From: Viola odorata
Lineage: Eukaryota; Streptophyta; Magnoliopsida; Malpighiales; Violaceae
Assembly (NCBI GenBank): GCA_963691705.1
Contig: OY829546.1
Coordinates: 35,434,040-35,498,039 of the forward strand
Direction of reading: 5' to 3'
Length of the DNA stretch: 64,000 bases
A program made the translations under genes and the position numbers. A model generated the notes under the pieces. The model had not been told where the DNA came from. It was given only the letters and a program-made list of their open reading frames with translations, and made no database searches. Below, one piece after another: positions 1 through 10,434 of the stretch. Each line of letters begins with the position of its first letter. The stretch's first letter is position 1.

Positions 1-149
1 GTCGAATGCTTTGAAGAGGTCCATTGAGCAGATGCGTATGAAGATGACAAGGTCACAAAGGCCTTCAAACAGAAGTCCGTCGATCTTAATGAAGCAGGCT
101 TTCGCCGAGCTAAGGCAGAGGGTTGGAGACGGAGGAACCCTGAGGGTTG
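1..149 (+). pseudogene. C-terminal end of an antisense coiled-coil protein of Tat copy 1
   Basis: Frame 1 from base 1 reads as an acidic/basic helical stretch ending at a TGA (147-149), with one internal TGA at 25-27. Its last part follows the pattern D-x-V-T-x2-F-x2-K-S-x2-L-x-E-x2-F-x-R. This matches the C-terminal part of the antisense protein that ends at 54536 in Tat copy 2 (D-L-T-x2-F-x2-K-S-x2-L-x-D-x2-F-x-R). Both ends lie on the far side of the tandem-repeat array from pol and both run opposite to gag-pol. The rest of the gene would lie beyond the left edge. The match is by eye over about 24 residues, so it is probable but not certain. Confidence 0.5.
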
Positions 150-699
150 ACACATTCCCGAGCTTTGCCGCCTCTTTTGCATCCCTCGGGCTTTTTGTTT
201 TTTGCCTCCGCGGTATTATTGTTTTGGTCTTTGGAACTTGTGACCTTTCTGAGGCACTTTTATGGATTTAATCAGTTTATATCTTTGTCGCTGCCTTTTC
301 CCTTTCTTTAGCTTTCACTTTCTGAAATTCTCAGGGTGTCGCTACCATCTTGGCGACATAATATGTTTATTTTTTCGAGCAGACTCGTAACGTTTCAGCA
401 ACATATGTCGCTGAGCTTAGTATTGGGTTAGCTTCCCCGGCGGGCCTCATAGTATCGCCGCTTGTGCAGTAGTCAATCTTTCCATTACTCGGAAGGTTAT
501 TCTGCACATTCTCAATTGTAAACCATTAGTAGCATAACGGGTTACGAGAGATAGTGATTACCCGTAGGAGCTTTTCCGCTGCCGTCATAGGGCGTTTAGT
601 CATGGAAGTCGCGTGAATCACTTTTTCTGTCAGCTCTACTTCACTAGGGACTACGCATCTAGTTACTAGCTGGAATTTCACGATTCTTTGCGCTTCCAT
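150..699. other. non-coding 3' region of Tat copy 1
   Basis: T-rich sequence between the antisense coding remnant and the tandem repeats. I see no reading frame with recognisable content. It could hold the 3' end of the antisense transcript, but no definite signal is visible. Confidence 0.5.
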
Positions 700-1170
700 T
701 TTTCCACGATCGGCCTGGAAAGTGCCCTCACTTAGTGAGCCATCGGATCGGGACTGGCTATCACAAGGATAGGACTTTTCACTTTCAGGCGTTGTCCTCG
801 CGTCTAGAATTATGCCCTTACTTAGTGGACCCACTACACTAGTCCGGTCACTAAGAGGGGACTTTTCGTTTATAGAACGGAGTTACTATTTCCTTGGGGC
901 GTGCCTTGTCTTGATGGGCCATCTCCACGAGAACGATCATTACAAGAAAAGGACTTTTCACTCCCAGGGATTCCCGGGTTGTGCCCTCACTTAGTGAGCC
1001 ATCTGATCAGGACCGGTATTCACAAGGATAGGACTTTTCACTTCCCGGGGGCGTTCGGGATCTTTCAATCCCAACGCTAGTTCAAGGCATCCTAGGCCGT
1101 GCCCTCACTTAGTGAGCCATCTGATCAGGACCGGCATTCACAAGGATAGGACTTTTCACTCCCAGGTGCC
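700..1170 (-). repeat. tandem-repeat array downstream of pol, Tat copy 1
   Basis: About five degenerate units of roughly 80-95 bp. Each contains the plus-strand words ACTTAGTG and AAGGATAGGACTTTTCACT (or variants) at about 723-785, 818-865, 945-965, 983-1045 and 1100-1160. Read in element orientation this is the same repeat family as at 53181-53595 of Tat copy 2. Tat elements are known for fast-changing tandem repeats in this 3' position. Confidence 0.8.
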
Positions 1171-1273
1171 CCCTTTTCTATCTGCACAAAAAGCAACCAC
1201 AAACACCCAAGGAAGCTCTCTCAGGGAGCGTTAGCTAAGGTTAGGGTTGGCATCAGTCAAAGGTGTAGATAAA

Positions 1274-3240
1274 TCAAGGTTTAGGATAATATAATTTCAA
1301 ACGAGCGATGTTCCAAGAGTTGGTTAAGGGCATACCATCGAGTGTCTCCAGATGATAGGCTCCTTTTCCGATAACGCGGGTAACGCGATACGGTCCATCC
1401 CAGTTTGGACTGAGTTTCCCCATACGTTGTCCAGCCGCTCGTTTGTCTCTGAGCACCAGGTCGTCTACCTTTAGCAACCGTTCTTTGACGCGCATTTTAT
1501 GGTAACGGGCCATCTTTCGTTTGTAGTGTTGCGTTTTCAAGAGGGTTTCTACTCGGACCTCCGGTAATGCGTCAAGGTTAGCTCATAACCTTTCCTCATT
1601 TAGCTCCTCTCGGAAGTGGGCCACTCGCAGGCTCATGGTCCCGATTTCTACCGGCGTAACAGCCTCGGTACCGAAGGCTAATGCGAAAGGTGTTTCTCCC
1701 GTACTGGTTTTAACGGTCATGCGGTATGCCCACATCACGTATGGCAGCTCGTCAGCCCATTTCTTTTTAGACCCCTCCAGATTTTTCTTAATGCCACTGA
1801 GGATGCTCCGATTTGTCACTTCTGCCTGTCCATTGGTTTGGGGGTGAGCCACGGAAGAGAATCGTTGCTCTATCCTGAATTCCGAGCATTGGTCTTTGAA
1901 GAATTGGCTGGTGAACTGTGTCCCGTTATCGCTGATTAGGATACGAGGTACGCCAAACCTCATGATAACTTGGTGCTTGAAGAAATGCCAAGTTTTTTCC
2001 GCCGTGATGTTGGCGACCGCTTCAGCCTCCGCCCACTTCGTAAAGTAGTCCACTGCCACTATTACAAATTTTAGTTGGGACCTTGCCTTTGGGAACGGAC
2101 CCAGGATATCGATCCCCCATTTAGCAAAAGGACAAGGGGTGATGATCTCGGATATTTCAGTGGCGGGACGTCGAGGAATTTTAGAGAACTCCTGACATTT
2201 TGGGCAAGTTTGCACATAGTCGTGGCAATCTTTCCGTATAGTGGGCCAATAGAATCCAGATCTGAAGACTTGTGCAGCCAGGGTGCCGCCCGATACATGC
2301 ATACCGCATATCCCTTCATGAATTTCGCGTAACGTGTGAAGACCCTCTTGTTCCGTTATGCATTTGGCCGCTGGATGCCAAAAGCATCTTCGGACCAGGT
2401 CCCCGTCATAATAAGTACAGCGAGTTGCCTGTCTCAGCACTTTTTTCTTTTCAGCGATATTCTCAGGCAGTTCTTCGTGTTTTAAGTATTTGATTATGGG
2501 TACTCGCCAGTCGTTCTCGAGTTCTTCCACACACAGAGATGCTTGCTCTTCCATGAAGGAGGGTACAGGTAATTCTTGGTAATACACGCCTTTGGGTATG
2601 GATGCTTCTGGGTTTGCAGCCAGCTTGGCAAGGTTGTCAGCTTCGGCGTTGTCCTCTCGGGGAATGTGCTCAAAACTAACTTGCATGCCTTCTTTCTTTA
2701 TTTCTAATAGCTCCCGCATCACTTTAGCGGGATACTGGACCATGATGGGCTCCCGAGCTTGAGAGCGCCCCAAGACCTGGTCGATCACTAGTTTGGAGTC
2801 ACCACAAATTTTCAGACGCAGGTCTCCTGTTCTTCCGGTATCGTGCCTACCTTTAGATGAAAGGCTTCTCCCCATCCGGAGTCCGGCCAGTAATGCCTCA
2901 TATTCTGCCACATTATTGGATAATGGCTGCAGGATTCGGATAGCGTATTGTATTCGCATATCGTTCGGCCCATTTATAAAGATTCCTGCTCCAGCCGATT
3001 CTTGATTTTTAGCCCCGTCTACATGAATGATCCAGAGGTCCGTATAAGTCTCTGGGAACGGGAGATCCAAATCACGCCATTCCTCTTCAGGTACGTCTGT
3101 TAACGGATCTTCCGTAAAGGTGCATTCCGCTATAAAATCTGCCAAGATTTGAGCCTTTACAGATGCCCGAGACTGATACCTTAGCCCGTATTGTTCGAGT
3201 TCAAGAGCCCAGATTAGCATTCTTCCCGAGGATTCAGGCT
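1274..3240 (-). pseudogene. Tat copy 1 pol: plant-type second RNase H plus integrase
   Basis: The main frame (3220-1583) starts with the end of the RT/RNase H region. It continues with the extra RNase H (HVDGA, AEYEALLAG, GDSKLV, and a late EADNLAK for the D-E-D-D residues). Next come the integrase zinc-binding module (HEGICGMH and CPKC) and the catalytic core with the D-D-E residues visible in GIDILGPF, SDNGTQF and GQAEVTNR. A TGA at 1583-1585 separates this from the C-terminal tail (1540-1274), which carries a GPY-type module. At the other end a TGA at 3242-3244 separates it from RT. No chromodomain follows, as usual for Tat. All catalytic residues are present but the frame is broken. Confidence 0.9.
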
Positions 3241-3241
3241 T

Positions 3242-4414
3242 TCAAAATATCCTTTTCAGCGGTTGATCTGTAAGTACGATAACGGAAAAAGATTGGAAGT
3301 ACCTGTCCATTTTTCGAGTGGCCTGTATTAGCGCGTACGCTATTTTCTCAATTTGGGCGTATCGCAACCCTGCATCCTTCAGAACGTGACTCACGAAATA
3401 CACGGGGTGGTGTGTGTGGCTATCGTCGCGAACGAGGACGGCGCTGACCACTTCGTCAGCAGCGCCAAGATATAGGTACAAAGTATCACCTGGTTCTGGC
3501 CTGGTCAGCAGCAGATCTGACGATAGGTAATCTTTTAGGCTAACAAACGCCTCTTCATATTCCGGGGTCCACCCAAAGGATGCTTTCTTGCATATGACTT
3601 TGAAAAAAGGAAGAAACTTTTCGCCTTGTTTGGAAATAAAACGTCCTAGGGCGATAACGCACCCTGTTAGCCTTTGTACTTCCTTAACGGTTCTTGGAGA
3701 TATCATGTCTTGTATGGCTTTAATTTTTGACGGATTAGGCTGGATTCCTTTTTGGCTGACCACGTAGCCCAGGAATTTTCCGGTCTGAAACACGAACATG
3801 CATTTCCGGGGGTTCAGCTTCATGCTGTGCCGTTTCATCACGTCAAAGACTTCCTTTAGATCCCACAAGTGATCCAGAAAGCTAGCACTTTTTACCAGTA
3901 TATCGTCAACGTAGGCTTCCACATTTCTCCCTATTTGTTCTTCAAATATCTTGTTTGCCATACGTTGGAACGTCGCCCCCGCATTTTTTAGCCCAAATGG
4001 CATCACCGTATAACAGTAAGTGGCCGTAGGAGTGATGAAGGCAGTCTTCTCTTCATCTTCAATGGCCATGGGAATTTGGTGATACCCGGAGTTGGCGTCA
4101 AGTGAACTCAAACATGCGTACCCGGCAGTCTGATCGACTAATTGGTCAATGCGGGGAAGCGGGTAGCAGTCCTTAGGGCAGGCATCGTTCAAATTGGTGA
4201 AGTCGATACACATCCGCTAGTCTCCATTGGACTTAGGGACAAGGACTGGGTTGGCTAACCAGGTGGGGTACTGAACTTCGCGGATGAAACCAGCGTCAAG
4301 GAGCTTTGCTACTTCTTTATCAACAGCTAAGGCTTTTTCCTTAGAGAACGCACGCCGCTTTTGCTAGATCAGCTTAGCGCCAGGGTCAACATTGAGTCGA
4401 TGCTCGGCTATTTC
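3242..4414 (-). pseudogene. Tat copy 1 pol: reverse transcriptase and RNase H
   Basis: Typical Ty3/gypsy RT. The frame has DANSGYHQ, MPFGLKNAGATFQ and the catalytic AYVDDILVKS, then the thumb and the first RNase H with its tDxS-like segment decayed. The open frame begins at an internal methionine (4213) only because a TAG at 4217-4219 replaces the tryptophan codon found in copy 2. A second TAG at 4364-4366 and a TGA at 4415-4417 interrupt the linker to protease. Each stop is one C-to-T or G-to-A step from a sense codon, which fits decay of methylated DNA. Confidence 0.9.
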
Positions 4415-5016
4415 TCACGATATACCCGGCATGTCTGCGGGTTTCCATGCAAATTCTCCTCGACACTTGTTCAATAACCGGGCCAACTGAAGGTTTTCTT
4501 CTGAACTGAGCCTTTCGCTAACAAGGAAGTCTGTTTTTTCTATGCCGATTACCGGTACAGACACCATTTTGTCAAGGGGTTGAGCGCGCTTCTCATCGCC
4601 TTGTTCATATGGGTCCGCTGTTATACATACATACCTATCACAACTCTTTTGAGTCATGAGCAGGTAACATTCGGCCGCTAATTTTTGATTGCCCTTTATC
4701 GCTACCACTCCGTCCCAGGAAGGGTATTTCATCTTCAAATGCTTCTGAGATATTACCGCTCCAAAGCGGTTGAGAAAAGGTTGTCTGAGTATAACATTGT
4801 AGGGCAAGTTTAGGTCCACGACAAGGAATAATAGATCCTCTGACCGCTTGGAGGTGTCTTCTCTGAAGTATACGGGCAGAGTGGTTACCCCTGTAACGGG
4901 GATTGGGATCCCGTCCACCCCAATTATGGGTTTCTTGCAAGGTATCAATTCATTGTCGGGCCATTTCATGAGATTGTACGCTTCCAACGAGAAGAGGTTT
5001 ACTGCACTTCTGTTAT
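4415..5016 (-). pseudogene. Tat copy 1 pol: aspartic protease
   Basis: The frame 4987-4415 and its upstream extension correspond to the protease and linker of copy 2. The active-site triad, D-Y-G in copy 2, reads D-N-R here at about 5000-5010, so the enzyme would be dead. The gag frame and the protease frame are offset by a single missing base next to this site at about 5040. This is why the gag ORF ends at 5017. Confidence 0.85.
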
Positions 5017-7017
5017 CTATGAGAGTTCTTCTGACTCCGTGACTGCAATGATGGGCGTAACCACCAACGCATCATTATGTGGATAGACAACGCCTTTCTC
5101 GTCCTCTTCGGAGAAGGCTAACACCATGCGATCTAGAACGCTTATCGTTTCACCTTTCTTTGTCACGCCATCTCGCTTGCGTTTTTCTCCTAACGTCGTC
5201 GTCGGTAGTTCTGGTTCATCCATGTAAGGAGTCCCTCCCGCTATGATGTTAATCATAGGGAAGCCCTCGTCATCTACTGCGAGCGTTTCCTCACCTCTTC
5301 CTCTGAGAGCATTATCCTTTTGTGGGACGCGAGGGGATACTTGTCGGTCATCTGCGACCCTTTTCGTGGAATTATTTCTGGTGTCTTCTCTTACTTTGGT
5401 TGCGAATTCTCCCAAGTAACCTTCCTCCACCAAACGTTCTATTGCTGATTTTAAGTCCCTGCATACTTCTGTAGAATGCCCCCTGGCTTTGTGGAACTTA
5501 CAATAAGCATTTTCTCTTCTCCCTAGGAGTAATCCGGGCTTGACGGGCGCAGGGTACCGAATGGGAAGGTTTCGTTGTTCCACTATTGCCAAAATCTCTG
5601 CCCTTGGTAGATTAAGGGAAGGGAAATCAGGATCGTATGCTCGACTTTTAGAGGAATCTCCTTGGCGCTGAGATGGGGAACTGCCAGGCTTTCCCTTTGA
5701 AGTGTTACCTTTCCGCCCACTGGAGGTTTTGGGAATATGATCTTTCCGCCGAGCATACTCGTCGGTGAGGCGGTCATCAAGAATGGTATTTACAGGAGCG
5801 TTTGGAATCAGAGGTGCCTCAGGTGGCATGTCATAGGTTCTATCTCTGTTTTCCTCTTCTTCCATTTTCGCGTAATTATGGGCTTTAAGTCTTAAAGCGT
5901 CCAGAGTCGCTGGGGGGTCCACCATTAGTGCATCTCTCAATTTATTGTAACGACAGTTCCTCTTCAAGGCTTCTATAGCAAAATCAATGGTAACGCCCGA
6001 CGTTAGTGACATTTCAAGGTCAAATCGACTAAGAAATTCCTTCAGAGTTTCCTGAGGCCTTCGACGTAGGTCGAATAACACGGCGGCAGATTTCCTGATT
6101 GGAATTGCATCACTGTGCGTCTGAAACTGCACGAAATCCTTCACCTTATTGATGTGCAAAATGGGATCTCTGGTGCCATCATAAATCTCAGTGGGAAGCT
6201 TCACATGTCGACTGACCTTATGGCGTCTTATACGACGGCTAAATGGATGACCTAATGTGTCATCAAGAATTTCACGCTCCTGGCGTGGGGGAGACATTTT
6301 CGCAGGACGCCTCCGATTCCGTGGATCTGGCGTGGGATGTCGCCTAGGAGACCGACTGTGACTTCTGGGCGAACGAGTTTGATATCTCCTACTGCTGGAT
6401 CTTTCACTGCGCTCAGGGGACAAATCCCTATTCGCTCCTTCCCTTCGATCGTCCCAATGGTTTCTGGCCTCTTCCAGGTGCCGATCCTCCAGAGGGATGG
6501 GACCTAGGGGCACTTGCGGCACATAAGGTTCCACTCGTCCTTGAGTGAGCTGTGCAAAATTAATCGGGGGATCAGCTACGGATAAAGTTGGCCGGAGATT
6601 TCCCTGTAATGACTGTGACAAGGGCCGCTCGGTGACAATAGACGGCGTGAACATGACGCGGGGAGGTACACTCGATCCGGAGATTCCAGGTGTCATTCTG
6701 GCAACCATTTCAGTCAAATAGTCCAACCGAGAACGAAGGGCCGCTATTTCACTCGCAAAAGGGTGTTCTGTACTATTTAACACAAATCCCCTCGAAGCAG
6801 GAGTAGAGAAGCTGGATCCCGCCATTTGGGACAACGACACGGTCGCCTGCGAGGAAAGGACTTCCCCTGTAGACCTGATCAAAGGGTTTAGGGATTCTGA
6901 AATGATTTGTTGCGCTGTCCCAGAAAGTTCAGCCGTAGCAAAAGGGAATAACTGTCTGCGAATCGAGAAGGGAACATTAGAAGATGGAGGTCGCGTCCGC
7001 TCCGACTCAGAAGTCAT
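5017..7017 (-). CDS. gag: Tat copy 1 Gag polyprotein, open but internally deleted
   Basis: The open frame extends back to 7068. The methionine at 7017 is the likelier start because copy 2 has a methionine at the same place and its upstream leader lacks one in frame. The N-terminal half is proline/serine rich with an arginine-rich SR-like block. The capsid-like part contains HVKLPTEIYDGTRDP and FVQFQTHSD. The C-terminal part has a zinc knuckle of unusual spacing C-x2-H-x4-H-x4-C (CKFHKARGHSTEVC). Against copy 2, exactly 129 bp (43 codons) are missing between THSD and AIPIRK. This removes the conserved W-x4-LP core segment without breaking the frame, so the ORF is long but the protein is probably not functional. 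Confidence 0.85.
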   Translation of the reverse strand: MTSESERTRPPSSNVPFSIRRQLFPFATAELSGTAQQIISESLNPLIRSTGEVLSSQATVSLSQMAGSSFSTPASRGFVLNSTEHPFASEIAALRSRLDYLTEMVARMTPGISGSSVPPRVMFTPSIVTERPLSQSLQGNLRPTLSVADPPINFAQLTQGRVEPYVPQVPLGPIPLEDRHLEEARNHWDDRREGANRDLSPERSERSSSRRYQTRSPRSHSRSPRRHPTPDPRNRRRPAKMSPPRQEREILDDTLGHPFSRRIRRHKVSRHVKLPTEIYDGTRDPILHINKVKDFVQFQTHSDAIPIRKSAAVLFDLRRRPQETLKEFLSRFDLEMSLTSGVTIDFAIEALKRNCRYNKLRDALMVDPPATLDALRLKAHNYAKMEEEENRDRTYDMPPEAPLIPNAPVNTILDDRLTDEYARRKDHIPKTSSGRKGNTSKGKPGSSPSQRQGDSSKSRAYDPDFPSLNLPRAEILAIVEQRNLPIRYPAPVKPGLLLGRRENAYCKFHKARGHSTEVCRDLKSAIERLVEEGYLGEFATKVREDTRNNSTKRVADDRQVSPRVPQKDNALRGRGEETLAVDDEGFPMINIIAGGTPYMDEPELPTTTLGEKRKRDGVTKKGETISVLDRMVLAFSEEDEKGVVYPHNDALVVTPIIAVTESEELS

Positions 7018-7082
7018 GATTGTTCCGATCTCTGGGTAGAACAAAGCTTGGCTATTAAGGATGCTCACTTAATACACTAAGG

Positions 7083-7100
7083 CTCTCAATGAAAGCACCA
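7083..7100 (-). other. primer-binding site, Tat copy 1
   Basis: On the minus strand the 18 bases starting TGGTGCTTTCATTGAGAG begin three bases inside the LTR end. The same 18 bases lie behind the 5' LTR of Tat copy 2. I do not assign the tRNA. Confidence 0.75.
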
Positions 7101-7103
7101 ATT

Positions 7104-7542
7104 TGTTAAGATTTTAGCTCTTATGCGATCGGGGGGTTGACTTCCCTTGGTCGGAGTTGCTGTAGTTGCCATCGAACTCACCTGCAAGGCGCCGGAGGGG
7201 GGGCTCCGGTGTAGACACTCCGATGCTTAAGTCAGTAAGCGGTTCAAAAATAGCAGCGGTTCTAATAAGTGAATTCGGCTTACTTGATGTTTGAATTAAG
7301 GGGTATTTGTAGGCCACTAGAGGCGATAGCTGGGTATAAGGGCGATATCCAGGTGAAACGTCACTCCTGATGACGTCACGGGTGATACCCCAACCCGACG
7401 TCATCAGCGATACCTGAGGTGACGTCAAGGTTGATGTCTCCGAGGAGGGTACCGGGGGCGATACCTACGATCATGTCGGGGGCGATAGCTCTATAGGTCC
7501 CTGGGATGGGATGATGTCGTGCGTTAAGAGACGCGTGAGACC

Positions 7543-7574
<32 letters not shown>

Positions 7575-7710
7575 CTGATATCGACCATCCCAGTAAACGC
7601 TTCAAGGTCTGGTAGCGATAGCTTAGATGTCCGACAAGGCTCATGGGACTCCCTCTTCGGCAGGGGTCATAATTACAGCAATGCCCTTAGGATTGCCTTA
7701 ATGTTTATCA
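7104..7710 (-). repeat. 5' LTR of Tat copy 1 (607 bp)
   Basis: On the minus strand it starts TGATAAAC at 7710 and ends AACA at 7104, directly before the primer-binding site. The outer end cuts the Athila RNase H frame at 7711. It shares the TGATAA start, the position of a homopolymer run and a TGACGTCA box (7371-7378) with the LTR of copy 2. Other sequence has diverged. A degenerate TATA-like stretch (minus strand CTACAAATA) lies near 7295-7315. Confidence 0.85.
7544..7573. repeat. 30-bp C homopolymer (G run in the LTR sense)
   Basis: Thirty consecutive C on the plus strand inside the LTR. The equivalent position in the LTRs of Tat copy 2 has 21 G (46800-46820) and 6 G (63748-63753). True length is hard to sequence, so the count may be off. 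Confidence 0.9.
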
Positions 7711-8985
7711 GCCACCGAGTTCTCGGTCCCTTTCTTGTCTTTTATCTCGAGGTTGAACTCTTGAAGCAAAAGAATCCACCGTATAAGGCGGGGTTTAGCG
7801 TCGAGCTTTGTTAAGAGGCACCTGAGGGTCGTATGGTCAGAATAGACAGTGACCTGAGTTCCCAACAGGTATTGACGAAACTTGTCCAAGGTAAAGACAA
7901 TAGCGAGGAGTTCCTTTTCTGTAGTGGTGTAGCTCCATTAGGTGGGGTCCATGAGTTTGGAGGCGTAGTAGATGACATAAACCTCTCGATCTTTCTTCTG
8001 CCCCAACACTGCTCCTAAGGCGTTATTGTTGGCGTCACACATAATTTCGAACGGAATGGTCCAGTCCGGTCCGCGAATGATTGGGGCCGAGATGAGTTTC
8101 TATTTAAGGAGATCGAATGCGGTCTTGCAGCTTTCGTCGAAGATGAACTCAATGTCTTTCTGTAGCAGCTGGCACATGGGTTGTGTAATCTTAGAGAAAT
8201 CTTTGATAAACCTTCTGTAGAAGCCTACATGACCAAGAAATGAGCGTACGTCTCGTACACTAGTAGGGTATGGGAGAGACTCGATTACCTCAATTTTTGC
8301 TTTGTCCACTTCGATGCCCTTGTGGGACACGATGTGGCCTAAAATTAGTCCCTGGTCTACCATGAAATAACACTTCTCAAAGTTGAGGACAAGGTTAGTT
8401 TCAACACATCTTTGTAAAACTTTGCGTAAAGTGAGTAAACATTCAGGAAAAGAATTACCGTAGGCGGTGAAATCTTCCATAAATACCTCAATGTCGTGCT
8501 CAATGAGCTCGGAGAAGATACTAACCATGCAATGCTGAAAAGTGGTAGGAGCGTTGCAAAGATCAAAAGGCATCCTTCTGTAAGCGAAAGTGTCGAAGGG
8601 GCAAGTGAAAGTGGTCTTGTCTTGATCGTCTAGGGCAACCAGTATCTGATGAAATCCCAAGTAACCGTCGAGGCAGGAATAATGTGTCTTACCAGCTAAG
8701 CGCTCTAACATCTGGTCAATAAACAGTAAGAGGAAGTGGTCTTTCCTTGTAGCAGCGTTCAATCGACGGTAATCGATACAAACGCGCCATCCGTTCTGTA
8801 TGTGAGTGGGAATTTGTTCGCCATTTTGTCTAGTGGTTATTGTGATGCCTGTCTTCTTAGGGATGACTTGAACTGGGCTGACCCACGTACTGTCCGAAAT
8901 AGGGTAGATGACACCGGCGTCGAGCAATTTCAATATTTCTTTCTTAACGACCTCCATCATGGGGGGTTAAGACGGCGCTGAGGTT
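7711..8985 (-). pseudogene. Athila pol: reverse transcriptase and RNase H (truncated)
   Basis: RT occupies 8960-8100 with VCIDYRRLNAATRKDHF, DGYLGFHQI, MPFDLCNAPTTFQ and the catalytic box EVFMEDF. The first of the two catalytic aspartates is glutamate here, which should inactivate the enzyme. A TAG at 8100-8102 and a later TAA interrupt the RNase H. RNase H ends with GTENSVAD directly at the Tat LTR. A lost base in a C run near 8965 puts the RT out of frame with protease. Confidence 0.9.
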
Positions 8986-9028
8986 GACGAACAGACTTGT
9001 TGGCATCATCTAGGTGTATCCGATGAGT

Positions 9029-10434
9029 TCATAAGGCAGGAGACAGTCCTTTGATATCTGCGATCGTCCACCCGATAGCTCGCTTAAATTTCTTTAGTAG
9101 GGTGACAAGAGACGTTTCTTCGTCTGTGTCAAGTTTGCTGGAGATGATCACTAGTAGAGAGTCGTTGACACCTAAGTAAGCGTATTTCAGGTGCGTGGGC
9201 AAGACTTTCAACTCGAGATCTGGGGCCTGCATAACAAAAGGTGGAATCTTAGTATACTCAGATGGTAAAGGAGCGATCACCGAATTCAAAGGGGTGAGAA
9301 GGGAAGTTTCTAAGGCAGTGATGGTTTCGCGCAGTTCATATGGAGTTATGAATTTGGAATCTAAAATTTCTATGGCTGCAGGAGTGACGCTATTGGCTAG
9401 GGCAAGCTGCAGAGGGTAAATAGAGAATAAGCCAGCAATTTCCTCAACATCTGGATCAATGATATCAATAAAGTTAAGATTGGAAAACTCAGAAGGGAAA
9501 CGCATAGCGTCTAGCATGCTGAATCGGATGATCTGTCCATCGAACTCAAGAGTAATGGACGCATCATGGACGTCGATCTTTGCATGGGCAGTCCTGAGGA
9601 ATGGTCGGTCTAGAAGAACATTGAAAGGTCTGGTACCCTGTTCATCTTCCATGCTGATCACGGCAGAGAAGAGGAGGTTGCCAACTTGGACGAGGACATC
9701 CTCAATGACACCCTCTGGATAAATCACTGACCGGTCTGCTAATTGAATGACGACCTGAGTCGGCTTCAGTGGTCCGAGATCTAAGCTGGTGTAGATCGTC
9801 AAGGGACGTTAATACCTGCACCTAAGTCACACAAAGCTTTACCAATGTCAGTACCCCCAATTTTACAAGGGATTATGAACATCCCTGGGTCTGCACACTT
9901 CGGGGGTATTTTTCTTTGAATAACAGCTGAGACATTAATTCCCACACTAATTTTGTTCACGCCTGCCAATTTGCTTTTGTTAGTGCATAAAGATTTTAGA
10001 AACTTAGCATAACGTGGAACATTTTTAATAGCCTGCAAAAGTGGAATGTTAATTTGAACCTTACTAAATAAGTCAAAGATTTCTTTCTCTTCTTTATCCT
10101 TTTTCTTTTTGACTAACCTGTGCGGAAACGGTGGTTCAAGGACTTTGATGATGAATTCTTCAGAGAATTCAGACTTCTCATCAATCTTAATTAGCGTACC
10201 TGGTTTCCTGGAAGTGTAGATCTTCTTTTCTTTCTCGGTTATGAGTTCAACTTCGTCAGGTGCAGGATTTGAATCTGGGTGTTCAGCTTCTCGGGCAAGC
10301 GGCTCTCGGTCAGGTAGCTGTACACCGCTGCGGAGTGTCATGGCGTATGCCCCGTGTTTAGGGTTGGCTTCTGATTGTGGTGGTAGTCGTCCTCCATTCT
10401 TGAATTCTTTCATCTTTGCTGATAAGACACTCAA
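9029..10434 (-). pseudogene. Athila gag C-terminal part and protease
   Basis: Two adjoining frames (10434-9799 and 9802-9029) make one region. A lysine/glutamate-rich stretch and a helical segment (PLLQAIKNVPRYAKFLK) come first. The protease follows, with LCDLGAGINV at its active site (D-L-G, normal for Athila), and then the linker to RT. The frames overlap by four bases with a shift right after the active site, and a TGA closes the linker at 9029. The region is degenerate but still easily read. Confidence 0.85.

Larger units (their letters stand above)
1..7710 (-). mobile_element. Ty3/gypsy LTR retrotransposon, Tat lineage (copy 1), 3' end outside window
   Basis: Read on the minus strand from 7710 leftwards, the order is 5' LTR, primer-binding site, gag, protease, reverse transcriptase, RNase H with an extra plant-type RNase H, integrase, tandem repeats, and antisense coding remnant. 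The additional RNase H between RT and integrase is the hallmark of the Tat lineage (Ogre/Retand group). The 3' LTR lies left of base 1. The element sits inside the RNase H of an Athila element, so it is the younger of the two. Copy 1 and the copy starting at 46655 share gene order, leader and repeat array, but their LTRs differ strongly, so they are separate families or old lineages. All pol domains carry stops or frameshifts, so it cannot move by itself. Confidence 0.93.

Noticed and set aside
7544..7573. 30-base C run as a telomere or assembly gap marker
   Set aside because: The equivalent run occurs in the same LTR position in two other LTRs, so it belongs to the element, though its exact length may be wrong.
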